Source: an uncultured Clostridia bacterium (GTDB lineage: Bacteria; Bacillota; Clostridia; TANB77; CAG-508). Taken from it: 6,633 nt of DNA. The notes under the pieces are model-generated. The model was not told the DNA's origin and searched no databases. It saw only the letters and a list, made by a program, of their open reading frames with translations. Of this stretch, positions 1-5,320 are shown piece after piece. A program made the translations under genes and the position numbers. The number at the start of each line of letters is the position of its first letter. Positions within the stretch are counted from its first letter, which is position 1. The stretch lies in assembly GCA_934122035.1 (NCBI GenBank), contig CAKOVP010000046.1, forward strand, positions 1-6,633. The letters run 5' to 3'.

Positions 1-116
1 GCTTCTTTAATTTGATGTGTTCTCTCATATCTTTCTGGATGTACGTTTACACCATTGTCTATTAGCTTTTGCATTTTTTCTCTACGTACTTGCATTAATT
101 CTTTTATATCTGCCAT
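1..116 (-). CDS. lysS: Lysyl-tRNA synthetase, N-terminal fragment (runs off left edge)
   Basis: Only the first 38 codons are in the window; the gene continues beyond position 1. The reading frame from the ATG at 114-116 contains segments such as LMQVRREKMQKLIDNG and HPERYERTHQIKE. These fit the start of bacterial class II lysyl-tRNA synthetases: a charged helix, then G-[IV]-[ND]-x-[YH]-P and a basic stretch ending in TH. The enzyme charges tRNA-Lys with lysine in the cytoplasm; this part precedes the OB-fold anticodon-binding domain. A plausible Shine-Dalgarno site (AAAGGG, near 126-131) supports the start. The gene has its own promoter at 186-214 and a terminator-like hairpin in its leader. 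Identity rests on a short segment, so another class II synthetase is possible but less likely. Confidence 0.75.
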   Translation of the reverse strand, partial: MADIKELMQVRREKMQKLIDNGVNVHPERYERTHQIKE

Positions 117-135
117 ATTTAACAACCCTTTCTTT

Positions 136-160
136 AAAAAACAAAGCTTTTTAGGCTTTG
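136..160 (-). terminator. Terminator-like hairpin in the lysS leader (possible attenuator)
   Basis: On the minus strand CAAAGC (155-160) pairs with GCTTTG (142-147) across a 7-nt loop, followed directly by six U (136-141). This is the form of an intrinsic terminator, but the stem is short (6 bp, 3 G-C pairs). It lies downstream of the consensus promoter at 186-214 and only about 20 nt before the lysS ATG, so it is inside the lysS transcript rather than at the end of an upstream one. It could attenuate lysS, stop read-through from dinD, or be a weak incidental hairpin. Confidence 0.4.
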
Positions 161-185
161 CATTCTCTTTTAAAATTATGTAACC

Positions 186-214
186 ATTATATTGCAAAAG
201 AAATTTAAAGTCAA
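186..214 (-). promoter_or_regulatory. Sigma-A promoter of lysS
   Basis: The minus strand reads TTGACT (209-214), a 17-bp spacer, then TATAAT (186-191), matching the consensus in 11 of 12 bases with ideal spacing. Transcription would start near 179, giving a leader of about 62 nt before the lysS ATG. That leader is too short for a T-box riboswitch. Confidence 0.85.
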
Positions 215-341
215 GTAATTTTTATAGTTTTCCGCACCATTTTCACTAGTTTATAAGAGTGATTTTAAGCCCTTTATTTGTTAATTTTTTCTATATCATT
301 TAATAGAATCGTCTCCTAATTTTTATCTTTTTATTTCATTT

Positions 342-1157
342 TCATTGTTTTGCTAAACTGTTTTTGTTTTCTTTTTCTAATTGTTTTAAACTCTTTTTAG
401 GTGTTGGTAAATCTTCTGGCATAGTTCCACCATTTTTTGCAATTACTTCTCTAATATTTTTCCCAATATTATAATGAGTCTTATTTGCGTCTTTTTCTGT
501 GGAAATATTATCTCTTTTTAATTTTGACTCAGTCTGCGTAATGCGGAATAGATTAGCTGCAAGTTCTTCGCTTCCCATATTATCTAAAATATCTTCTCTA
601 TATCTTAACCCTTTTCTTTTAGCAATATCATCAGCAGTTTCTCCTTTGTATAATCCTTTATATCCAGAATTATGGAATTTATCAAAATTTTTGACACCTG
701 CATTTTTAGCTGCTTGATTAAGTGAATAGTTGCCCTTTCTCGTTAATTTTCTTTGATAAAATCTTTTTTCATCTTCTGTTAATAAACCATATTCTTTTTC
801 AGTGATTTCTTGCTTTCTAGTTTGTACAGCAAAATATGTTTGAGCAAGAGCAATTACTTTTTTTCTGCTATCCCCATTTTGTGCTATTAAATAACAAGCA
901 TAACGAGTTAATTTGTAATCAGTCTGTTCTCTGTATGCTCCTGAGCCTATTTTAACCATTTTGTCGGCGCCGACAAAATGGTCAAACGCACTAATACCAC
1001 TATTTTCGCATGCATTTATAGCTTTCTTTATAACACCTTCAAATTTTCTCCATTCTTTGTAATCTAAGACTACCTGCAGTTCTCTAGCATACCAAAATTC
1101 AATTCCATCTTCATCTATATGTTTGATACTTTCAAATGTTTGGTTTTCTTTCTCCAT
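342..1157 (-). CDS. dinD: DNA-damage-inducible protein D (DinD)
   Basis: The 271-residue product matches remembered E. coli DinD (about 274 residues) in length and along its whole course. Shared segments are ACENSG near 49-54, MVKIGS near 67-72, RYACYLIAQNGD near 85-96, QTYFAVQTR near 106-114, GYKGLY near 165-170, NMGSEELAANLFR near 193-205 and GGTMPEDLPTP near 243-253. E. coli DinD is LexA-regulated and is reported to antagonise RecA filaments in vitro; the same role here is inferred. I chose the ATG at 1155-1157, the sixth codon of the longest frame, because GGAGGTG lies 7-8 nt upstream. The ATG at 1170-1172 overlaps that ribosome site and has none of its own. The promoter at 1189-1217 holds an SOS box. 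Codons 59-68 are covered by a 28-bp perfect palindrome. Confidence 0.93.
   Translation of the reverse strand: MEKENQTFESIKHIDEDGIEFWYARELQVVLDYKEWRKFEGVIKKAINACENSGISAFDHFVGADKMVKIGSGAYREQTDYKLTRYACYLIAQNGDSRKKVIALAQTYFAVQTRKQEITEKEYGLLTEDEKRFYQRKLTRKGNYSLNQAAKNAGVKNFDKFHNSGYKGLYKGETADDIAKRKGLRYREDILDNMGSEELAANLFRITQTESKLKRDNISTEKDANKTHYNIGKNIREVIAKNGGTMPEDLPTPKKSLKQLEKENKNSLAKQ
955..982. repeat. 28-bp perfect palindrome inside dinD
   Basis: The 14-base half ACCATTTTGTCGGC at 955-968 is followed without a spacer by its exact reverse complement at 969-982. The centre (GTCGGCGCCGAC) is GC-rich in otherwise AT-rich DNA. It spans dinD codons 59-68 (DHFVGADKMV) and leaves the reading frame intact. 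Confidence 0.95.
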
Positions 1158-1188
1158 CAATACCACCTCCATTTAATTTTGTACAGTC

Positions 1189-1217
1189 ATTATAGAACAG
1201 TTGTTTGTATTCGTCAA
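1189..1217 (-). promoter_or_regulatory. Sigma-A promoter of dinD
   Basis: On the minus strand TTGACG (1212-1217), a 17-bp spacer and TATAAT (1189-1194) form a near-consensus promoter. The predicted start is near 1182, about 25 nt before the chosen ATG. The first in-frame ATG at 1172 would be only about 10 nt from the transcript start, which also favours the ATG at 1157. The spacer contains the probable LexA box, so LexA binding would block RNA polymerase. Confidence 0.88.
1194..1207. promoter_or_regulatory. Probable LexA (SOS) box in the dinD promoter
   Basis: The plus strand reads A-GAAC-AGTT-GTTT-G, close to the Gram-positive LexA/DinR consensus CGAAC-RNRY-GTTYG; the first base and one spacer base differ. 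It touches the upstream end of the -10 box and fills much of the spacer of the dinD promoter, the usual place for LexA repression. The downstream gene belongs to a family first named for SOS induction, which independently supports the call. Confidence 0.82.
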
Positions 1218-1281
1218 GTACTTCTGAAAATTTTATACAATATTTTTTAAGAAAAAACACACAAAAATTTTTAAAAATGTA

Positions 1282-1311
1282 TTGACATATGTTAAATAAA
1301 TGTGTTATTAT
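1282..1311 (+). promoter_or_regulatory. Promoter of the tRNA-Leu gene
   Basis: The plus strand has a perfect -35 box TTGACA (1282-1287), an 18-bp spacer and TATTAT (1306-1311). Transcription would begin near 1318, about 25 nt before the mature tRNA. The short 5' leader can form a 5-bp hairpin, TTAGC (1321-1325) with GCTAA (1334-1338), which RNase P processing would remove. Confidence 0.8.
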
Positions 1312-1341
1312 ATGAAAGTGTTAGCAAGAAATCGCTAATAT

Positions 1342-1425
1342 GCGGATGTGGCGGAACTGGCAGACGCGCTGGTCTTAGGAACCAGTGCCAACGGCGTGGA
1401 GGTTCGAGTCCTCTCATCCGCACCA
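1342..1425 (+). tRNA. tRNA-Leu (anticodon UAG)
   Basis: The acceptor stem GCGGATG (1342-1348) pairs with CATCCGC (1415-1421), followed by discriminator A and an encoded CCA (1423-1425). The anticodon stem CTGGT (1369-1373)/ACCAG (1381-1385) encloses the loop CTTAGGA with anticodon TAG at 1376-1378, which reads CUA-type leucine codons. A long variable arm (TGCC-AAC-GGCGT, 1386-1397) marks a class II tRNA, as expected for leucine. The T arm has a 5-bp stem with loop TTCGAGT (1403-1409). The gene is a single-tRNA unit with its own promoter and terminator, divergent from dinD. Confidence 0.97.
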
Positions 1426-1456
1426 AAAGATTAAATCGTCGTACAAGACGATAACC

Positions 1457-1487
1457 AAAAAATCAACTGTAAAAGGTTGATTTTTTT
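1457..1487 (+). terminator. Intrinsic terminator after tRNA-Leu
   Basis: AATCAAC (1461-1467) pairs with GTTGATT (1476-1482) over an 8-nt loop. It is preceded by an A-run (1457-1462) and followed by T's to 1487, making a rho-independent terminator about 30 nt after the tRNA CCA. The A-run opposite means it could also act weakly on the minus strand. Confidence 0.85.
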
Positions 1488-1495
1488 ATGTTTAG

Positions 1496-1522
1496 AAAAA
1501 ACAGATTGTCTGAGTTTTTTTT
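1496..1522. terminator. Second, weak bidirectional hairpin between converging transcripts
   Basis: CAGA (1502-1505) pairs with TCTG (1509-1512) over a 3-nt loop. An A-run lies on the left (1496-1501) and a run of eight T on the right (1515-1522), offset by the two unpaired bases AG. Either strand then shows a small stem followed by U's, so it may serve as back-up for both converging transcripts. The G-C core is short. Confidence 0.4.
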
Positions 1523-1527
1523 AAACA

Positions 1528-1562
1528 CAAAAAGGAGAAGATAGAGGGTATCTATTTCTCCT
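1528..1562 (-). terminator. Intrinsic terminator ending the minus-strand gene string
   Basis: AGGAGAA and ATAGA (1533-1539 and 1541-1545, with G1540 bulged) pair with TCTAT and TTCTCCT (1551-1562), forming a 12-bp stem around the 5-nt loop 1546-1550. On the minus strand the stem runs into UUUUUG (from about 1534 downward), and it begins 8 nt past the stop codon at 1570. This is the strongest terminator for the string of genes from the right. Confidence 0.8.
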
Positions 1563-1569
1563 ATATGTT

Positions 1570-1953
1570 TTAAGTTGCTTGTAATCTCTTTCTGTATTGT
1601 AACAATTTCTGTTTTCTTACTTCATTACTCTTGCTTAATTCACTTATCTGTTTCTTATACAATTTTATTAAATCTTTCATCTGGCTATCTGATAAATCAT
1701 CCACCTTTATATTTCCACTATCATATTGCCTTTGAAGTTTTAATAAGCTTGTTTCTTCATCTTCAATATTTCTAAGTAATTCAACAAAAGCACCTTTCTT
1801 ATTATCTTGAGCATCATTGTTTATATTAGACACCTGCGGTTGTATAATTTCATCTTTCCCCTTGAAAAGATTTCTAAAAAATCTCTTAATTTTATAAAAT
1901 ATACTACCTTCATTTAAAGCAACTAATGACTTTTCTTCTTTGTGTTTTCTCAT
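1570..1953 (-). CDS. Uncharacterised basic, coiled-coil-rich protein (127 aa)
   Basis: I do not recognise this family with certainty. The N terminus has a strongly basic amphipathic stretch rich in aromatic residues (FYKIKRFFRNLFKGK, about 19-33), then a flexible Asn/Asp-rich linker (41-55). The C-terminal half is helical and coiled-coil-like (about 56-125), containing LLKLQRQYDSGNIKVDDLSD and ending in RKQKLLQYRKRLQ. There is no signal peptide or convincing membrane span; the basic segment might bind membrane or nucleic acid. The start at 1951-1953 has an AAAGGAG site about 6 nt upstream. It begins 14 nt after the stop of the 338-residue gene, so the two are almost certainly co-transcribed and perhaps functionally linked. 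A strong terminator follows directly. Confidence 0.8.
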   Translation of the reverse strand: MRKHKEEKSLVALNEGSIFYKIKRFFRNLFKGKDEIIQPQVSNINNDAQDNKKGAFVELLRNIEDEETSLLKLQRQYDSGNIKVDDLSDSQMKDLIKLYKKQISELSKSNEVRKQKLLQYRKRLQAT

Positions 1954-1967
1954 CTGATTCTCCTTTG

Positions 1968-2984
1968 TTATTCATCAAGATTTGGTCCTTGATTCTCTTT
2001 TTGTTCTATTAATTTTTCTGTTTCTGCTATTTTTCTTTCTTCCTCCTGTAGTGCTTGTTTCTTTTGTCTTAAATATTCTAATTCTTCTCTAACCATCACA
2101 GGGTCTGAGGCTTTTACAAATTCTTCATGAGATAGTGCGGCCTCAACTATTTCATCTCTTGAAGGTCCATCAGGTTCAAAAAGAGGTTCTTTTCCATAAG
2201 ATAATGTATCCATAAGTTCTTCATCTTTCATAAATCCTTTTTCTCTAAGTTCTGGTAAAATAGTTTCTTTAACAAATTTACTATCTCCCATAGCCTCTTC
2301 AATTTCTGGTGTCCAATGGTCATATTCTAAACCATTTTCTACTATCCAATTTCCTAAATCATCTAAGTTATAGATGCTCATACCTAATGTTCCATATATT
2401 CTATCACTATGTCTTTCAAAAAATGCTACTGTTCTCTTATTACATTCTTCTTTTATTTCTGCTTCATCGGCATATCCACCAATTGAATGAAGTATTGGTT
2501 TTATAAATAATAAATCACTTTTTGCTTCATCCCAACCTATAAATTCTAATGGTAAATATTGATATTGTTGCCCTCTATCCGCCTTTTTTGTAAAGAATAA
2601 TTTGGCATTATCTTCAACCCATCCGTCATGAACTGCTTCCATTGTGTCTACAACTAATTTAGGCATATTATTTTGTTTACTTGATAAATATTCTCTAAAA
2701 TTTGCTTTTTTTAGTTCTTTTTGTAATCTTTCCATCATTTCTGTACTATCTGTTCTGCCAAATACTTCATCTGCAAATTTACAAATTTCTTCTTCATTTA
2801 ATCCTAAATTTCTCCCAATTGCATTAACGGCATGCATCATAGACCCCTGTGCATATACTTGTCCTTCTATTTCTTCAAAACTTGATTCTGCTATTATTTT
2901 ATCTGCTTGTTCTTCTGTTAAACCATTCCATTTTATTAAAGCTTCTTTTGCTACTTGGTAATATGGTATGTTACTTCTATCCAT
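1968..2984 (-). CDS. Uncharacterised cytoplasmic protein (338 aa)
   Basis: I recognise no named family. The ATG at 2982-2984 is chosen because AGGAGG stands 7 nt before it. A longer frame from 3026 would translate the ribosome site itself and an AT-rich inverted repeat. The product is acidic and soluble, without a signal peptide. An N-terminal helical region of about 75 residues (IPYYQVAKEALIKWNGLTEEQADKI, split at about 6-30; then QVYAQGSMMHAV, 42-53) precedes a central region with HDGWVEDNAKLFF (119-131), LPLEFIGWDEAKSDLLFIKPIL (about 144-165) and a conserved-looking block to about 265. The tail (296-333) is a charged coiled coil. It precedes the 127-residue gene in a two-gene operon and may have its own promoter in the 91-nt gap after the deacetylase gene. 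Its function cannot be assigned from sequence alone. Confidence 0.85.
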   Translation of the reverse strand: MDRSNIPYYQVAKEALIKWNGLTEEQADKIIAESSFEEIEGQVYAQGSMMHAVNAIGRNLGLNEEEICKFADEVFGRTDSTEMMERLQKELKKANFREYLSSKQNNMPKLVVDTMEAVHDGWVEDNAKLFFTKKADRGQQYQYLPLEFIGWDEAKSDLLFIKPILHSIGGYADEAEIKEECNKRTVAFFERHSDRIYGTLGMSIYNLDDLGNWIVENGLEYDHWTPEIEEAMGDSKFVKETILPELREKGFMKDEELMDTLSYGKEPLFEPDGPSRDEIVEAALSHEEFVKASDPVMVREELEYLRQKKQALQEEERKIAETEKLIEQKENQGPNLDE

Positions 2985-3004
2985 AACAATTCCTCCTAAA
3001 TATA

Positions 3005-3026
3005 ATGATATATCTATATATATCAT
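3005..3026. repeat. Perfect AT-rich inverted repeat in the leader of the 338-aa gene
   Basis: ATGATATAT (3005-3013) and ATATATCAT (3018-3026) are exact reverse complements separated by CTAT. The repeat lies between a candidate -10 box (3037-3042) and the ribosome site of the downstream gene, so it could be an operator or a 5' mRNA hairpin. In such AT-rich DNA the alternating A/T part has limited significance. Confidence 0.6.
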
Positions 3027-3036
3027 AAATCATAAA

Positions 3037-3067
3037 ATATTACCAGCATATTTCATAAAAAATTCAA
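3037..3067 (-). promoter_or_regulatory. Candidate promoter for the 338-aa/127-aa gene pair
   Basis: The minus strand shows an extended -10 element TGG-TAATAT (3037-3045), with a possible -35 TTGAAT (3062-3067) at a long 19-bp spacing. No convincing terminator separates this from the upstream deacetylase gene, so the pair may be transcribed both from here and by read-through. Confidence 0.4.
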
Positions 3068-3075
3068 TTTTTGCT

Positions 3076-3987
3076 TTATAATAGATCATATATATTTTCA
3101 AATTTGTATCCTTTTTCTTTTAACATTGTTATTAATTCTGTTAACATTTCATATGTTAATATTTTGTCACTTGAATCATGCATTAATATTACTAAGCTCT
3201 CTTTTTCCCCCATTGTGTCTTTTATGTTTTGTAATAATTCTTCTTTTGTTTTTGCACCTTCTGCATCTTTACTTAAACAATTCCAGTCTAAATGTACTAC
3301 TCCATTTTCTCTTAATAAGGCTTTGGAATTTTGTTTTGCTTCATCGTAGTAACCGCCATTTGATCCTCCTGGAAATCTAAATAGATGTGAACTATAATTT
3401 GCTATTCCTAACGCATCTCTTATTGCTTGTTCTGTACTGTTATATTCTTCGAGTGTTGCTTCTGGTGATGAATATACTGAAGAGTATTTATGTGAATATC
3501 CATGGTTTGCAATATAATGTCCTTCTTCATATGCTCTTTTTACTAATTTTGGATATCTTTTTGCATTTCCTCCTAATACAAAGAATGTAGCTTTTACGTT
3601 TTGCTCTTTTAATGTATTTAATATTAATGGAGTAACACTTTCAGATGGTCCATCATCAAATGTTAAAAATACTCTTTTTTCTCCAGTCGATCTATAGATG
3701 TGTAATATATTGTTTTGTTGTTCTTCTGTTAATGGAGTAGTGACTTTTTTTAACTTTTCTTGTTTTGCTTTTTCTATTTTTTCTTCTTCTGCCTTTTGTG
3801 CAGCAAGTTTTTCTTGTTCTATTCTAAGTTCTTCTTGTTTTTGCAATTTTTCTGCTTCTTTTTGCTTCTTTACTTTATCTATTTTTGTTACAGAATATGA
3901 AACTATAACTGCAATTATAAGCAATAATGCAAGTACAAATATTAATTTTTTCTTGTTAAATCTTCTTCTAATGATTAAATCATACAT
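3076..3987 (-). CDS. Membrane-anchored polysaccharide (peptidoglycan) deacetylase, NodB family
   Basis: The 303-residue product has a basic N terminus, one hydrophobic span (about 15-30) acting as an uncleaved signal anchor, a highly charged Lys/Glu coiled coil (about 36-82), then an extracytoplasmic NodB catalytic domain. All five family motifs are visible: TFDDGP (109-114; D111 catalytic base, D112 metal ligand), NHGYSH (161-166; metal ligands H162 and H166), RFPGGS (204-209), DWN (234-236) and LMHD (268-271; H270). Family members remove acetyl groups from GlcNAc or MurNAc in the wall, often giving lysozyme resistance or serving spore cortex formation. The exact substrate cannot be read here. 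The start at 3985-3987 has AGAGG about 7 nt upstream. The gene follows the zeta-like kinase after 53 nt with no evident terminator, so co-transcription is likely. Confidence 0.93.
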   Translation of the reverse strand: MYDLIIRRRFNKKKLIFVLALLLIIAVIVSYSVTKIDKVKKQKEAEKLQKQEELRIEQEKLAAQKAEEEKIEKAKQEKLKKVTTPLTEEQQNNILHIYRSTGEKRVFLTFDDGPSESVTPLILNTLKEQNVKATFFVLGGNAKRYPKLVKRAYEEGHYIANHGYSHKYSSVYSSPEATLEEYNSTEQAIRDALGIANYSSHLFRFPGGSNGGYYDEAKQNSKALLRENGVVHLDWNCLSKDAEGAKTKEELLQNIKDTMGEKESLVILMHDSSDKILTYEMLTELITMLKEKGYKFENIYDLL

Positions 3988-4040
3988 TTTGCATCCTCTT
4001 TTATTTTCTTTTTATAGTATGTAATATTTTTACGTATTTA

Positions 4041-4937
4041 TTAATGTTCTATCTCGTCTCTTCTTAATTCTGATATAAAATCTTGTTGTAATTCATCTAG
4101 TCCTTTTAGTGCATTGTCTGTAAGTTCTGGATTTACTCCATATTCTTGTATTATTCTTCTAGTATTTTCTATTCTAAATAAATATGTAGCAGGATTCATC
4201 ATTATATTGTTTCTCTGTGCTGTTCTTTCAGCTTTTATTGCTTCTTTAAAGTTTTTGTATTTACCTTCTCCATTTGTACTATATTTTAGAATTGGTGGTT
4301 TACTTATGTTTTCGCCTCTGATAAATACATTTATTTCATCAGCAAGTCCCATTTGTTCTATTTGCTCTACTTCTGGAACGAACGCATCATACATTTTTAA
4401 TTGAGTTTCTTTTGAACATCCTCTTGGAGTTAAACCAGCTTGAAGCATTGCCGCTTCTCTTTCAAAACAAGATAGTCTACTTTCAAAAAGGTCTGTTGCT
4501 ATTATATTTATTGATACTTTATAACCATTTTCTTTAAATTTTCTCATTTGGTCTAAATCGTTTTTTCCTTTATTTAGAACATTCTCATTTATTATGTTTA
4601 TTTTATTTTTTATAAGTTGTTCAAAAATTAATGGCGTTGCAGGTCTAACGAATTTTCTCGTTTCCGTATAACATACTTCTGGTAGTTCTTGTAATAGTTC
4701 ATCATAATAAGGATGGAATTCCGCAATACTATCCGAATCTATTGAATATGCTCTTTCTTTTTCTTCTTTAAATTGTTGTTTTAAATGCATAACAATTGAT
4801 GTTTTTCCTGCTCCTGGTCCTGATGTAATATACATTATTTTTGGATTAGCAGATATAGTTGAAGAAGCATATGCATCTGCTAATATTCTATTTATACCGT
4901 TTTTTACGTCATCAACTGTAAGCTCATATTTTTCCAT
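4041..4937 (-). CDS. Zeta-toxin-like P-loop kinase (putative UDP-GlcNAc kinase toxin)
   Basis: The 298-residue product has a Walker A loop GPGAGKTS (40-47, K45), followed by IDSDSIAEFHPYYDEL (66-81). This matches the zeta pattern in which a catalytic Asp (here D67 or D69) precedes an HP-[NY]-Y/F motif. Further zeta-like marks are ITSGPGAGKT on strand 1, INEN with E118 after the substrate helix, and FEREAAMLQAGLTPR (158-172), where R160 and R172 stand where zeta has its ATP-binding arginines. Characterised zeta toxins phosphorylate UDP-N-acetylglucosamine and block wall synthesis until an antitoxin binds. Residues beyond about 225 form an extra helical C-terminal region. The AAAGGA site is about 8 nt from the start. 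A 69-residue helical gene ends 25 nt upstream in the antitoxin position. Toxicity is inferred; a housekeeping kinase of this fold is the main alternative. Confidence 0.85.
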   Translation of the reverse strand: MEKYELTVDDVKNGINRILADAYASSTISANPKIMYITSGPGAGKTSIVMHLKQQFKEEKERAYSIDSDSIAEFHPYYDELLQELPEVCYTETRKFVRPATPLIFEQLIKNKINIINENVLNKGKNDLDQMRKFKENGYKVSINIIATDLFESRLSCFEREAAMLQAGLTPRGCSKETQLKMYDAFVPEVEQIEQMGLADEINVFIRGENISKPPILKYSTNGEGKYKNFKEAIKAERTAQRNNIMMNPATYLFRIENTRRIIQEYGVNPELTDNALKGLDELQQDFISELRRDEIEH

Positions 4938-4962
4938 TTTTCAATTTCCTTTCAATTTATTT

Positions 4963-5172
4963 TTACTCACCTTTTTTAATTTCTTCTAAATACACATCAT
5001 ATACTTTATTGATTGTTGTTTTATCTAGTTCGTATATTTTTTCTCTTTCTTCGACTAAGGTTTTTAATTCTTCTTTTACAAGACTTATGTCTTTTCCTTT
5101 ATTGTTTTCTAATAAATGTACTATTTTTCTTTGTATTATTTCTAATGCGATTTCTACTCTTAGTTCATCCAT
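4963..5172 (-). CDS. Small helical protein, putative antitoxin of the zeta-like kinase (69 aa)
   Basis: The 69-residue acidic protein is predicted by eye to be almost entirely helical. Three segments (about 3-22, 31-47 and 51-66) are separated by a polar turn NNKGKD and by YELDK, the overall plan of the three-helix epsilon antitoxin. I see no clear residue-level match to epsilon or PezA and no DNA-binding domain, so the antitoxin call rests on size, fold type, the 25-nt gap before the zeta-like gene and the antitoxin-first order. Epsilon works by pushing a helix into the ATP site of zeta; the N-terminal helix here could do the same. The start at 5170-5172 has AAAGGA about 12 nt upstream, longer than usual, but no better start exists. 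It could instead be an unrelated small protein. Confidence 0.7.
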   Translation of the reverse strand: MDELRVEIALEIIQRKIVHLLENNKGKDISLVKEELKTLVEEREKIYELDKTTINKVYDVYLEEIKKGE

Positions 5173-5218
5173 AATTTATTATATTCCTTTCTAAAAAATC
5201 TTTTGCTTTAGTTAAATT

Positions 5219-5227
5219 TATATAGCA
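5219..5227 (-). promoter_or_regulatory. Weak candidate extended -10 promoter for the antitoxin-toxin genes
   Basis: The minus strand reads TGC-TATATA, an extended -10 form, with no good -35 box at 16-18 bp. Transcription would start about 40 nt before the 69-residue gene. Copies of GAATTTTCA lie just upstream (5256-5264 and 5285-5293). This is the best promoter candidate in the 177-nt gap, but it is weak. Confidence 0.3.
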
Positions 5228-5240
5228 TTAGTATTGCCTA

Positions 5241-5293
5241 GAAAATTTATTTTATGAATTTTCATACATTAAGAAATTTGCTGCGAATTTTCA
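5241..5293. repeat. Repeated GAATTTTCA boxes upstream of the antitoxin-toxin genes
   Basis: GAATTTTCA occurs at 5256-5264 and again at 5285-5293, 29 bp apart. An inverted partial copy, GAAAATT, lies at 5241-5247. Each box is itself nearly symmetrical (TGAA/TTCA in the first copy). They could be binding sites for a regulator, but the AT-rich setting makes chance similarity plausible. Confidence 0.4.
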
Positions 5294-5320
5294 ATTGTAT
5301 AAAATTATCACAGGAGATAT

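Noticed and set aside
117..341. T-box riboswitch before lysS
   Set aside because: The consensus promoter at 186-214 leaves a leader of only about 62 nt, and no T-box bulge sequence is visible.
1158..1172. Upstream ATG at 1170-1172 as the dinD start
   Set aside because: It would translate the GGAGGTG ribosome site itself, has no site of its own, and adds residues absent from the remembered E. coli protein.
1342..1425. tRNA-Leu as an integration site of a mobile element
   Set aside because: No repeat of the tRNA 3' end, integrase gene or second junction is visible in the window; the tRNA has its own intact promoter and terminator.
2985..3026. ATG at 3024-3026 as the start of the 338-residue gene
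   Set aside because: The frame then runs through an AT inverted repeat and the AGGAGG ribosome site, which fits the ATG at 2984 perfectly.
2309..3380. Plus-strand open frames such as 2644-2961, 3071-3349 and 3126-3380
   Set aside because: They lie opposite well-supported minus-strand genes, lack ribosome sites, and give Leu/Phe/Ser-rich products typical of the antisense of Lys/Glu-rich AT genes.
5173..5190. TATAAT just before the 69-residue gene (minus strand, about 5178-5183) as its -10 box
   Set aside because: No -35 or extended -10 element accompanies it, and transcription would start at or inside the coding region, downstream of the AAAGGA ribosome site.
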